Below are positions 7,197 through 13,933 of a DNA stretch of 23,784 bases, in pieces. A program made the translations under genes and the position numbers. This DNA is from an uncultured Clostridia bacterium (GTDB lineage: Bacteria; Bacillota; Clostridia; Oscillospirales; Ruminococcaceae), in contig CALERQ010000136.1 in assembly GCA_937907305.1 (NCBI GenBank), positions 1-23,784 on the forward strand, in the 5' to 3' direction. The notes beneath the pieces are model-generated. The model saw nothing but the letters and a program-made list of their open reading frames with translations. It did not search any database and was not told where the DNA came from. Within the stretch, counting starts at the first letter, position 1. Each line of letters opens with the position of its first letter.

Positions 7197-8357
7197 ATGC
7201 TGGGTTTAGCACTGGAAGGCGGCGGTGCCAAAGGCGCCTATGAGATCGGCGCGTACCGCGCCCTTACCGAACTTGGGTACCACTTTGATGTCATCTGCGG
7301 TGTTTCCATCGGCGCCATCAATGCGGCGCTGCTGGCGCAGGGCGATTGCGAAAAGGCCGCGGAATTCTGGGAAACGACCTCCAATGACGACCTGTTCAGC
7401 GAGGAGGACAAGGGCTTTCTGGAGATCATCAACCGCCAGGTGAATCTCAATACCCTCTCGGCCCTCAAGGAAAACATCAAGGCCGCGCTGGAAAACGGCG
7501 GCATCGATACCTCCAAGATCCGCGCGTTTCTGGAACAGAACATTGATCCCCAGCGCCTGCTGGCAAGCCCCATCGATTACGGCATGATCGCCGTGGCCTT
7601 CCCGGAGCTTCAGCCGCTGATCGCCTATAAAAAAGATATGACCCTCGAAAATGTGCTGGACCATGTACTGGCCTCAGCTTCGTTCCCGGGGTTCCAGCCC
7701 ACCGTCATCGGGGATAAGAAGTACCTGGACGGCGGCCTGTATGATGCCTGTCCTTACAATGAGCTTCTGGACTACGGCTGCGATGAGGTCATCGCTATCC
7801 GGCTCAATGGCTTCGGTATCATCCACCCGCTGCGGGATAAGCAGAAGATCCGTCAGATCTTCCCCAGCGAGCAGCTGGGCCCGGTCATGCGGTTCGATCC
7901 CGCCACCAGCCGCCGCAATATTCAGATGGGCTACTACGATACCATGCGGTTTATGCGGGAGCTCCCCGGCCAGCTGTATTACTTTTCCGAAAAGGCCAAT
8001 GGCTTTGCGGCCTTTGCCGCTCTGCCGGAGAACGCCATAAGGGCCGCCGCCATCCCGCTGCGCCTGCCGGAGGGGCTTCCCCCTCGCCGCGCCCTGTTCG
8101 AGCATATTCTGCCGGCCATAGCCGCTGAGCTGCGCCTGTCCCGGGAAGCCGGTTATGATGACCTGCTGCTGGCTCTGCTGGAGCACCGGGCCGAACAGCT
8201 CGGCATCGGCCGGTTCCGCTGGTACACCCCCGCCGAGCTTCAATCCGTCATCGCGGAATCCACCGCCCTGCCGGAGGAGCCCCGCCGACCCCTGCTGCGC
8301 AGCCGCCCGCTGGAGGCCGCCGAGATCCTGGCCGTGGCGCTGCCGCTCCTGGGGTAA
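7197..8357 (+). CDS. Patatin-like phospholipase / serine lipid acyl hydrolase
   Basis: The product has 386 residues. The patatin catalytic set is complete: oxyanion-hole loop GGGAKG (residues 8-13), nucleophile elbow GVSIG with Ser37, and the dyad Asp178 in YLDGG. It has no signal peptide or membrane segment, so it is probably a cytosolic or peripheral hydrolase of lipid acyl esters of the bacterial RssA/YchK-like kind. The extra C-terminal part (about 290-386) is rich in Leu, Arg and Glu and not recognisable. GAAAGGAGAG precedes the ATG by 8 nt. It stands alone with its own promoter. The substrate cannot be told from sequence. Confidence 0.9.
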   Translation: MLGLALEGGGAKGAYEIGAYRALTELGYHFDVICGVSIGAINAALLAQGDCEKAAEFWETTSNDDLFSEEDKGFLEIINRQVNLNTLSALKENIKAALENGGIDTSKIRAFLEQNIDPQRLLASPIDYGMIAVAFPELQPLIAYKKDMTLENVLDHVLASASFPGFQPTVIGDKKYLDGGLYDACPYNELLDYGCDEVIAIRLNGFGIIHPLRDKQKIRQIFPSEQLGPVMRFDPATSRRNIQMGYYDTMRFMRELPGQLYYFSEKANGFAAFAALPENAIRAAAIPLRLPEGLPPRRALFEHILPAIAAELRLSREAGYDDLLLALLEHRAEQLGIGRFRWYTPAELQSVIAESTALPEEPRRPLLRSRPLEAAEILAVALPLLG

Positions 8358-8419
8358 TGGGCAGTTTTGTTGCGGTTTTCTCTCCTTTTTGCCGCCTTTT
8401 TGTGCGATAGGGAGATTTG

Positions 8420-8437
8420 ATGCAGGATATCTTGCAT
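8420..8437. promoter_or_regulatory. 18-bp imperfect palindrome over the MATE-gene -35 box
   Basis: ATGCAGGATATCTTGCAT is symmetric at 8 of 9 base pairs and its right half overlaps the -35 box at 8432-8437. Position and symmetry are those of a repressor operator, for example for a MarR or TetR protein, which often control MATE exporters. No such regulator is adjacent. Confidence 0.45.
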
Positions 8438-8459
8438 TAGAGCACAAAAGGGCTATAAT
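8432..8459 (+). promoter_or_regulatory. Promoter of the MATE exporter operon
   Basis: TTGCAT (8432-8437), 16 nt, perfect TATAAT (8454-8459). The transcript would begin about 90 nt before the start codon. Confidence 0.7.
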
Positions 8460-8555
8460 ACCTATACTGTCCTCTTGATCTCTATGCCCCAGCAGCGCCC
8501 GCGGCGCTGTACCAGGCTTTTTCCCAATATGCACAAAGAAGGAGCGTTGTTTCCC

Positions 8556-9932
8556 TTGGCTACTGCACGCCATAAGTATGAAATAGATATGTGTACCGGC
8601 AGCCTACCGCAGAAGATCCTGCTTTTTTCCCTGCCGCTAATGGCCACGGGAATGCTGCAGCTTCTTTTCAATGCTGCTGATATCATCGTGGTGGGACGGT
8701 ATGTGGGCAGCCACGCGCTGGCCGCCGTCGGCTCCAATGGCTCCATCATCAATCTGATCGTCAACCTGTTTATGGGCATCTCCATCGGCGGCAGTGCCGT
8801 CATTGCCCAGCACTACGGCGCCGCCCAGTACGAGGATGTCTCCGAAGCCACCCACACCTGCATGCTGGTGGGACTTATCAGCGGTTTCTTTGTCATGGTG
8901 GTGGGCGTGGTGTGTACCCCCGCCATCCTTCGGCTGATGGATACCCCCGATGATGTCCTCCCGCTGGCTATCCTGTACCTGCGCATCTACTTTTTGGGGA
9001 TGCCGGGCAGTATGCTGTATAACTTTGGCGCGGCGGTGCTGCGCGGCGTGGGCGATACCCGCCGGCCCCTGATTTTCCTCTTCTTTGCCGGCATCGTCAA
9101 TGTCGGCCTCAACCTGCTTCTGGTCATCCAGTTCAATCTCAGCGTGGCAGGCGTCGGCATTGCCACCGTCGCCTCGCAGTATATCTCTGCCGCGCTGGTA
9201 CTGTGGTGCATGCTGAAAACCGACGGCTGCTACCACATCGTCCTCAAGGAGCTGCGCATCCACCGGGATAAGCTCATCCGCATCCTCAAAATCGGCATCC
9301 CCGCCGGTCTGCAGGGCGCCATCTTCTCCATCTCCAATGTCCTCATCCAGTCCTCCATCAATTCCTTCGGCAGCATCGCCATGGCCGGTAATGCCGCCGC
9401 CGTCAATATCGAAGGCTTCGTTTTTACCAGCTGCAATTCGGTAGCGCAGGCTTCCCTCACCTTCACCAGTCAAAATCTCGGCGCCGGGCAGTACAAGCGC
9501 CTGCGGGGCATCACCCTTTGGTGCCTGGCCCTGGGCATCCTCCTTTCGGAGATTCTCGGCTTTATCGCCTATGGCCTTGGCAATCCGCTGCTCGCTTTCT
9601 ACAATAAGGACCCGGAGGTCATCGCCATGGGCATGATCCGTATGATGATCGTCGGCACCACCTACGGTCTGGATGCTATCATGGATATCATGGCGGATAT
9701 CATCCGCGGTATGGGCAGTTCCGTCATGCCCATGATCGTTACCCTCATCGGTGCCTGCGGCTTCCGCGTGGTGTGGATCTATACCATTTTCGCCGCTCAC
9801 CACGATCTGCGGGTGCTCTATATCTCCTACCCCATCAGCTGGATTTTGACCTCGCTCGCCCACATCATCTGCTATTTCATCGTCAAGCGCCGCCGACTGT
9901 GCGGCTTAACGGAGGGAGTTCCATCAGTATGA
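8556..9932 (+). CDS. MATE family multidrug/Na+ antiporter
   Basis: An integral membrane exporter of the MatE family with about 12 hydrophobic segments in two repeated halves. The opening HKYEIDMCTGSLPQKILLFSLP and the LLFNAADIIVVGRYVG segment in TM1 are characteristic of a common Clostridia subgroup. The frame is open from 8475, but no ribosome binding site precedes the ATGs at 8475 or 8529. AAGGAG (8539-8544) lies 11 nt before TTG 8556, giving a natural MATE N-terminus of 458 residues, so TTG is preferred; ATG 8529 is the alternative. It exports cationic or amphipathic compounds; the substrate is unknown. The stop codon overlaps the start of the lipoprotein gene (ATGA). Confidence 0.92.
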   Translation: MATARHKYEIDMCTGSLPQKILLFSLPLMATGMLQLLFNAADIIVVGRYVGSHALAAVGSNGSIINLIVNLFMGISIGGSAVIAQHYGAAQYEDVSEATHTCMLVGLISGFFVMVVGVVCTPAILRLMDTPDDVLPLAILYLRIYFLGMPGSMLYNFGAAVLRGVGDTRRPLIFLFFAGIVNVGLNLLLVIQFNLSVAGVGIATVASQYISAALVLWCMLKTDGCYHIVLKELRIHRDKLIRILKIGIPAGLQGAIFSISNVLIQSSINSFGSIAMAGNAAAVNIEGFVFTSCNSVAQASLTFTSQNLGAGQYKRLRGITLWCLALGILLSEILGFIAYGLGNPLLAFYNKDPEVIAMGMIRMMIVGTTYGLDAIMDIMADIIRGMGSSVMPMIVTLIGACGFRVVWIYTIFAAHHDLRVLYISYPISWILTSLAHIICYFIVKRRRLCGLTEGVPSV

Positions 9933-10420
9933 ACCGCATGAAACTAACCGCCTTGACCTTGGCCCTGCTGGCCACTTTGTTGCTGGTATTCACCGCCTGC
10001 GGCAATCCCATCAGCGAGATTGTCCATGGCGATCCACCCCAGGCTGAAGCCCCGAAAGATCCCGATCCCATCTCCCCGGAACCCGAACCGGAACCGGAGG
10101 AAACCGAGGAGCAGCGCCGCGCCCGCCTTATAAAAAAGATGGAGGATATCTTTGCGGCGGCGGAGCCAATGGAAAACTACACCTTCACTCTGAATGACCC
10201 GGTGACGGTAGAAGGTCGGGAATACTACTATGGGGTATGGCAGCGCGTCATCACCGATTACGATACCCAGTCCCGCTACCTTTCCACGGTGGCGGAGTTC
10301 TTCATCACCCCGGATGGGGAGGAATGCTACATCGGCAACCACTTCCCCGCCAATGAAGGCAACGGCGAAACAGTGGTATTTTCCTCCGGCAATATCTTCG
10401 AGGAGATCAATAACGGCTGA
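9929..10420 (+). CDS. Small lipoprotein with Pro/Glu-rich linker, unknown function
   Basis: The product has 163 residues. The N-terminus has a basic start, a hydrophobic core and a lipobox-like TAC at about residues 22-24, so it should be lipid-anchored outside the membrane. A Pro/Glu-rich linker follows (alternating PEPEPEPEE at about residues 47-60), then an Arg/Glu helix (EEQRRARLIKKMEDIFAAAE) and a small beta-rich domain with several Tyr residues (GREYYYGVWQRVITDYD). The ATG overlaps the MATE stop by 4 nt and GGAGGGAG lies 11 nt upstream, so the two are probably translationally coupled. A second ATG at 9938 is possible. I recognise no family. A strong terminator follows. Confidence 0.8.
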   Translation: MNRMKLTALTLALLATLLLVFTACGNPISEIVHGDPPQAEAPKDPDPISPEPEPEPEETEEQRRARLIKKMEDIFAAAEPMENYTFTLNDPVTVEGREYYYGVWQRVITDYDTQSRYLSTVAEFFITPDGEECYIGNHFPANEGNGETVVFSSGNIFEEINNG

Positions 10421-10425
10421 ATCCT

Positions 10426-10453
10426 ATCCCCTGCCCTTTGGCGGGGGATTTTC
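10426..10453 (+). terminator. Intrinsic terminator after the lipoprotein gene
   Basis: A 10-bp stem (10426-10435 / 10440-10449, one T-G wobble) with loop CTTT is followed by TTTTCC. It lies 6 nt after the stop codon. Confidence 0.8.
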
Positions 10454-10511
10454 CTTTGGCCCAGTTTCTGCTTTACTGCTTTTCCCCTCCCCTGTGCAGG
10501 GCCCCGGTACC

Positions 10512-10600
10512 GGCCCGCAGGGCAGGCGATGCGAAGCATCGCCTTAGGGGGCGGCCTGCGGCCGCCCCCTACCCCGGCTTCGCCGGGGGCCCTGCGGGCC
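10512..10600. repeat. Three-hairpin GNA-triloop element, copy 3
   Basis: Outer arms GGCCCGCAGGGC (10512-10523) and its complement (10589-10600) enclose hairpins 10524-10544 (9 bp, loop GAA), 10546-10570 (11 bp, loop TGC) and 10572-10588 (7 bp, loop TTC). This is the only copy with mixed loop orientation. TGTGCAGG lies 11 nt left of the left arm and CCTGCAC about 9 nt right of the right arm, giving an additional flanking inverted match. Confidence 0.92.
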
Positions 10601-10701
10601 GCCTTTCCTCCTGCACCCTCCTGCCTGATTTTTCCCCTCCGGGTTCTATTGCCGTCCCCAGCGCGGTAAATATCTACTACCAATGACCCCGGAGGTGCCC
10701 T

Positions 10702-11802
10702 ATGAAAAAGCTCCTGTTCTTCCTCACCTCACTGCTGCTTTTGGCCGCTCTCGTTTTTACCGGCATCTATTTTACACGTTTTCAAAGCATGGCCACCCTG
10801 CAAAAAATCACCGATTACCCCGATGGCTACAACCTTTACCGCATGGATATCCGCTACCGTTACAGCCTGGAGGATCTCCTTGCACACGGCATCACCGATG
10901 ACCAAAGCATGGTGAATGCCATCCTGAAGGAAGCGCTGCCGCTGCTGCCGGTCACTATCCAGGCACCCTCCTTCGGCTGCACCGCCTTTACCGTGGTGGA
11001 ACAGGATGGCACCGTCTGCATGGGCCGCAATTACGATTTCCGCTATGATACCTCCGCCATGGTAGTCTATTGCTCCCCGCAGAACGGCTATCGCTCAGTG
11101 GCCTTTGCCGCCTTGGATAACATCCAGGCCAATGCCCCGGAACAAAGCCTGAAGGCCCGCCTGGCCGTCCTCACCGCTCCGTTCATTTGCCTGGATGGCA
11201 TGAACGAAAAGGGGGTTTCCATCGCCGTGCTCACCTTGGATAGCGAACCCACCTACCAGCAGACCGGCAAAACCGCCATCACCCCCACATTGGCCATCCG
11301 TCTGGTGTTGGATCACGCCGCCACTACCGCTGAAGCGGTAGACCTGCTGCGGGAATATGATATGTTTTCCTCCGGCGGCCGGGATTATCACTTCTACATC
11401 ACCGATGCCAGCGGAGATGGGCGTGTGGTGGAATATGACTGCGACGATCCCGCCCGCCCCCTGGTGGATACCCCCGCAGCGGCCGCCACCAACTTCTATG
11501 CGCTCTACTCGGACCGAGTCCAGCCCGATCAGCGAAACGGCATCTACGGCCATGGCCGGGAACGCTACGATACCGTACTGGAAATATTGGAGCAGCAAAA
11601 GGAGGTTCTCTCCCCCCTTACCGTGTGGGATGTCCTGCGGGCCACCGCCCAGGAGCCTGTCCCCGAGGACATCACCAGCAATACCCAGTGGTCCATCTGC
11701 TTCCACAATACCACCCTTTCCGCCGATGTGGCCCTGCGCCGTCACTGGGATAATATTTTCTGCTTCCGCCTGACTGCGAATACCGCCACTGCGCTTTCCT
11801 GA
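10702..11802 (+). CDS. Membrane-anchored Ntn-type linear amide hydrolase (choloylglycine hydrolase / C45-like)
   Basis: The product has 366 residues. The N-terminus is a signal anchor (residues about 3-24, hydrophobic with no lipobox), so the enzyme domain should face outside. The core matches N-terminal-nucleophile amide hydrolases: candidate nucleophile Cys93 in PSFGCTAF, then GRNYDF (108-113), LDGMNEKGVSIAVL and a conserved ATNFYALYSD segment, followed by HGRERYDT. Such enzymes cleave linear amides: bile salts, penicillins, acyl-homoserine lactones or N-acyl amino acids. The substrate is not predictable here. Cys93 is internal, so maturation would need cleavage immediately before it if it follows the Ntn rule. 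GGAGG lies 7 nt before the ATG. Confidence 0.82.
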   Translation: MKKLLFFLTSLLLLAALVFTGIYFTRFQSMATLQKITDYPDGYNLYRMDIRYRYSLEDLLAHGITDDQSMVNAILKEALPLLPVTIQAPSFGCTAFTVVEQDGTVCMGRNYDFRYDTSAMVVYCSPQNGYRSVAFAALDNIQANAPEQSLKARLAVLTAPFICLDGMNEKGVSIAVLTLDSEPTYQQTGKTAITPTLAIRLVLDHAATTAEAVDLLREYDMFSSGGRDYHFYITDASGDGRVVEYDCDDPARPLVDTPAAAATNFYALYSDRVQPDQRNGIYGHGRERYDTVLEILEQQKEVLSPLTVWDVLRATAQEPVPEDITSNTQWSICFHNTTLSADVALRRHWDNIFCFRLTANTATALS

Positions 11803-11812
11803 GCCAAACCGC

Positions 11813-11840
11813 AAAAAATCCCCCTATCGGGGGATTTTTT
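11813..11840. terminator. Bidirectional terminator between convergent genes
   Basis: A perfect 12-bp stem, A6-T-C5 / G5-A-T6, with loop TATC, has a T-run in both directions. It serves the amide hydrolase (+) and tspO (-). Confidence 0.9.
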
Positions 11841-11850
11841 ATTTTGCCTG

Positions 11851-12318
11851 TTACCGGTTCAGCAGCCATATCGCAATATTAAGATACGCCGCAAAGCATA
11901 GCCAAATGAGATAAGGGATCTGCAAATAAGCCGCCTTGGGGCTTATCTGCTCAAATCGTAGCACCATAATCATCACCAACGCAATGAGAAGCAGCAGCCA
12001 AATCGCCGCAAAGCCCCACATCTCCCACCGGAAGAAGAAAAACGGCCACAGCAGGTTCACCACCAGCTGCACAATATAGAGATTCCGGGCGAGCCTGGCA
12101 TGGGCCGGGTCGGCATTCCATACCATCGCCATTCCTATCGCCATCAGCAGATACAGCACTGCCCACACCACCGGGAACAGCCACCCTGGCGGCGATAACG
12201 GCGGTTTTATATAGTTTTCGTAGTTGCCTCCGCTGCCAGAAAGAATTCCAGCCAGCACCCCGCCTGCTATGGTCGGCAATATCGCCCACAGGTAGACTTT
12301 CCAAGGTTTTTGCTTCAT
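11851..12318 (-). CDS. tspO: TspO/MBR family protein (tryptophan-rich sensory protein)
   Basis: This 155-residue protein has five hydrophobic segments, the usual TspO length. Diagnostic motifs are IAGGVLAGILSG, YIKPPLSPPGWLFPVVWAVLYLLMAIGMAMVW, and the LVVNLLWPFFFF / YLIWLCFAAYLNIAIW helices. TspO proteins bind porphyrins and other hydrophobic ligands in the membrane; in bacteria they are linked to tetrapyrrole and stress responses. The frame extends upstream into a GC-rich repeat, so the ATG at 12316-12318 was chosen from the MKQKPWKVYLWAI family start and a preceding AAAGGGGG. It is divergent from an XRE-type regulator. Confidence 0.93.
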   Translation of the reverse strand: MKQKPWKVYLWAILPTIAGGVLAGILSGSGGNYENYIKPPLSPPGWLFPVVWAVLYLLMAIGMAMVWNADPAHARLARNLYIVQLVVNLLWPFFFFRWEMWGFAAIWLLLLIALVMIMVLRFEQISPKAAYLQIPYLIWLCFAAYLNIAIWLLNR

Positions 12319-12339
12319 TGCCACGCCCCCTTTGCCCTT

Positions 12340-12386
12340 AGTATACGCACCGGGGCTATTCTCTATGCGGCCGGCAAATAGCCCCG
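12340..12386 (-). promoter_or_regulatory. tspO promoter region with a spaced inverted repeat
   Basis: A -10 TATACT on the minus strand (12340-12345) is followed upstream by a 10-bp inverted repeat CGGGGCTATT / AATAGCCCCG (12351-12360 and 12377-12386, 16-nt gap). The left arm lies in the -10/-35 spacer. The arrangement could be an operator for a dimeric regulator. The -35 is weak. Confidence 0.4.
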
Positions 12387-12419
12387 CTCCTCCTCTCCTC
12401 CCAGCAGAATCCCGGCCTT

Positions 12420-12492
12420 GGCGGCAGCCCGCCCCTGCGGGGCTGCCGGGCTTCGCCCGGCTCGGCGCGCTGCGCGCGCCGGGGCTGCCGCC
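12420..12492. repeat. Three-hairpin GNA-triloop element, copy 4 (tspO-regulator divergent gap)
   Basis: Arms GGCGGCAGCCC (12420-12430) and its complement (12482-12492) enclose hairpins 12431-12443 (loop TGC), 12445-12461 (loop TTC) and 12463-12481 (loop TGC). It is the most compact copy, 73 bp. The left arm plus first hairpin can also refold into a longer stem (CGGCAGCCC with GGGCTGCCG). Confidence 0.9.
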
Positions 12493-12534
12493 CCCTCCCC
12501 CTCCGCAAACTCTCCCCATGTTAAAATGTGTTGC

Positions 12535-12564
12535 TTGCTTCCCCGCCGCTTTTTGTGTCATAAT
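12535..12564 (+). promoter_or_regulatory. Candidate promoter of the regulator-lipoprotein pair
   Basis: TTGCTT (12535-12540), 18 nt, CATAAT (12559-12564), about 32 nt before the start codon. The same TTGCTT-18 nt layout is seen before the patatin-like gene. Confidence 0.55.
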
Positions 12565-12596
12565 AGCGGGGTAGGAAATCGCAAGGAGGGAAAGCC

Positions 12597-13142
12597 ATGC
12601 TGAGCGAAAATATCAAAATCCTGCGAAAGGCCCGGGGCCTTTCGCAGCAGGAGCTGGCCGAACGGCTGCATGTGGTCCGGCAGACCGTCAGCAAATGGGA
12701 GCAAGGGCTCTCGGTCCCGGATGCCGATCTGCTGGTACGGCTGGCCGAGTGTCTGGAGGTCTCCGTAGAGGAGCTGCTGGGCGATTCAAAGCCGGAAAGC
12801 ACCGCTCCGCTGGAGCCGCAGGCCGTGCTGGCGGATAAGCTGAGTGCCCTCACCGGCCAGCTGGCGGAACAAAACCACCGTCGCCGCCGCTTCTGGAAAT
12901 GGGTCGCCATCGCCGCCGGGGTATGCGGGCTGTTGCTGCTGCCGCAGCTGGTGCTTACCCTGCTTATCCTGGGGTACAGTCTCCCGGCCCATAACAGCAA
13001 CAGCATCGGCATCATCGGCGGCGCGGATGGCCCTACCGCCATTTTTGTCACCGCCGGCTTTCCCTGGGGCCTGCTCTTCGCCATGCTGGGCTGCGTCGCC
13101 CTGGTGATACTGGGCATCATCATGTGCCGCCGTCCGGACTAA
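12597..13142 (+). CDS. XRE-family HTH regulator with membrane-embedded C-terminus and GADGPT motif
   Basis: The product has 181 residues. Residues 1-62 form a Cro/CI-type HTH (IKILRKARGLSQQELAERL; VVRQTVSKWEQG recognition helix). A linker leads to a basic RRRRFWKW patch, a hydrophobic segment (about 102-127), a short loop carrying SIGIIGGADGPTAIFV (136-151) and a second hydrophobic segment (about 155-176). The protein should be membrane-tethered, with the HTH in the cytoplasm. The GADGPT block resembles the conserved aspartate region of the beta subunit of sodium-pumping decarboxylases (OadB/GcdB), though the rest of that protein is absent. GGAGGG precedes the ATG. The stop is 10 nt before the lipoprotein gene, suggesting a signalling pair. 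Confidence 0.87.
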   Translation: MLSENIKILRKARGLSQQELAERLHVVRQTVSKWEQGLSVPDADLLVRLAECLEVSVEELLGDSKPESTAPLEPQAVLADKLSALTGQLAEQNHRRRRFWKWVAIAAGVCGLLLLPQLVLTLLILGYSLPAHNSNSIGIIGGADGPTAIFVTAGFPWGLLFAMLGCVALVILGIIMCRRPD

Positions 13143-13152
13143 GGAGGAACCT

Positions 13153-13581
13153 ATGAAACGAATTTTCGCTGTTATTTTTGCCAGCCTTCTGCTGCTTACC
13201 GCCTGCGGCAGTCAGGTCTCCGCCCACTGCATCGAGGATAAAGACTGGCAGGTCGTCACGGTGCAGTCCACCCATGATGGCAGCATCCTTTTCATCGGGG
13301 ACAGCATGCGGGAAATCTACCCCGATACCGCAGTACTCGAACTGACCTGCCGGGCCGAAAATGGCAAGCTCACCTTCACCTCCGGCACACAAAGCTGGGA
13401 GGGCAGCTACACCCGGCAGGATAGCGGCGGTGTGGAGGCCACCATTTACAGCCTCACCGTAGGGGATGAAACCGGCCCCGCGGCGGTATCGGTCACCACC
13501 CGGCAGGATGGCAGCGCCGAGCAGACGCTGGTACTACAACTGGGCGGGTACTCGCTGTACTTTACCGCGGCCGCTTCGTAA
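13153..13581 (+). CDS. Hypothetical lipoprotein co-transcribed with the regulator
   Basis: The product has 142 residues. It has a clean lipoprotein signal (basic start, hydrophobic core, LTAC lipobox with Cys at about residue 18) and then a beta-rich extracytoplasmic domain with no motif I know. Only two other Cys (His-Cys near the start and LTCRAE) are visible. AAGGAGG lies 5-6 nt before the ATG and only 10 nt separate it from the membrane regulator. Shared transcription suggests it may sense or report envelope conditions to that regulator; this is inference from context alone. Confidence 0.78.
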   Translation: MKRIFAVIFASLLLLTACGSQVSAHCIEDKDWQVVTVQSTHDGSILFIGDSMREIYPDTAVLELTCRAENGKLTFTSGTQSWEGSYTRQDSGGVEATIYSLTVGDETGPAAVSVTTRQDGSAEQTLVLQLGGYSLYFTAAAS

Positions 13582-13592
13582 AGTTTTCGGTC

Positions 13593-13685
13593 AAGCCTTT
13601 TTCAAAAGGCTTGCAGTTTCCAAAGACAGCGTCTTTGGTCGCCCATTTCAATGGGCGAAACTCCTTAAGGCCGGAGGGCGCTCCG
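13593..13685. repeat. Tandem-hairpin intergenic repeat of a second type
   Basis: Four hairpins in a row: 13593-13612 (AAGCCTTTT stem, 2-nt loop), 13620-13638 (CCAAAGAC stem, loop AGC), 13640-13657 (CGCCCATT stem, 2-nt loop) and 13672-13685 (CGGAG stem). The opening AAAGTTTTCGGTCAAGCCTTTTTCAAAAGGCTTGC style resembles a repeat I associate with gut Clostridia genomes. It differs from the GNA-triloop family in lower GC and in lacking outer arms. Confidence 0.6.
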
Positions 13686-13732
13686 AAAGGGGATGAATTG
13701 TGGGGATGACCCAGTGTGGTCATTTCCACAAG

Positions 13733-13763
13733 AGGGGGAGCCCTGCAAGAGAGGGCTCCCCCT
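13733..13763. terminator. Strong hairpin, probable terminator of the regulator-lipoprotein operon
   Basis: A perfect 12-bp stem AGGGGGAGCCCT / AGGGCTCCCCCT with a 7-nt loop is followed by TAGTTTTC. It lies about 150 nt beyond the lipoprotein stop, after the tandem-hairpin repeat. A further weaker hairpin (13699-13731, TGTGGGGATGACC pairing with two wobbles) precedes it. Confidence 0.6.
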
Positions 13764-13886
13764 TAGTTTTCTCCTTAAGTAAACTTTCTTTTCGTTGAAC
13801 AGGCGAAAAGAGCATCGGCGGGGCGTCGCTCTGCCAGCCCTCACAGAAGGCTTTTCTTGCCCTCCACCGATAAAGAGCAAAAACCA

Positions 13887-13915
13887 TCCCCCACCGGCTC
13901 ATCACCGATGGGGGA
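13887..13915 (-). terminator. Terminator of the amidase gene
   Basis: On the minus strand a stem of 10 pairs with one mismatch (TCCCCCATCGG / CCGGTGGGGGA) is followed within 4 nt by a T5 run. It begins 19 nt after the amidase stop codon. Confidence 0.75.
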
Positions 13916-13933
13916 CAATTTATACATATTCTC

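Noticed and set aside
12319..12561. N-terminal extension of tspO through the divergent region
   Set aside because: The stretch translates repeat copy 4 and the promoter region. TspO homologues begin at MKxKPWK-like sequence, and a ribosome binding site precedes that ATG.
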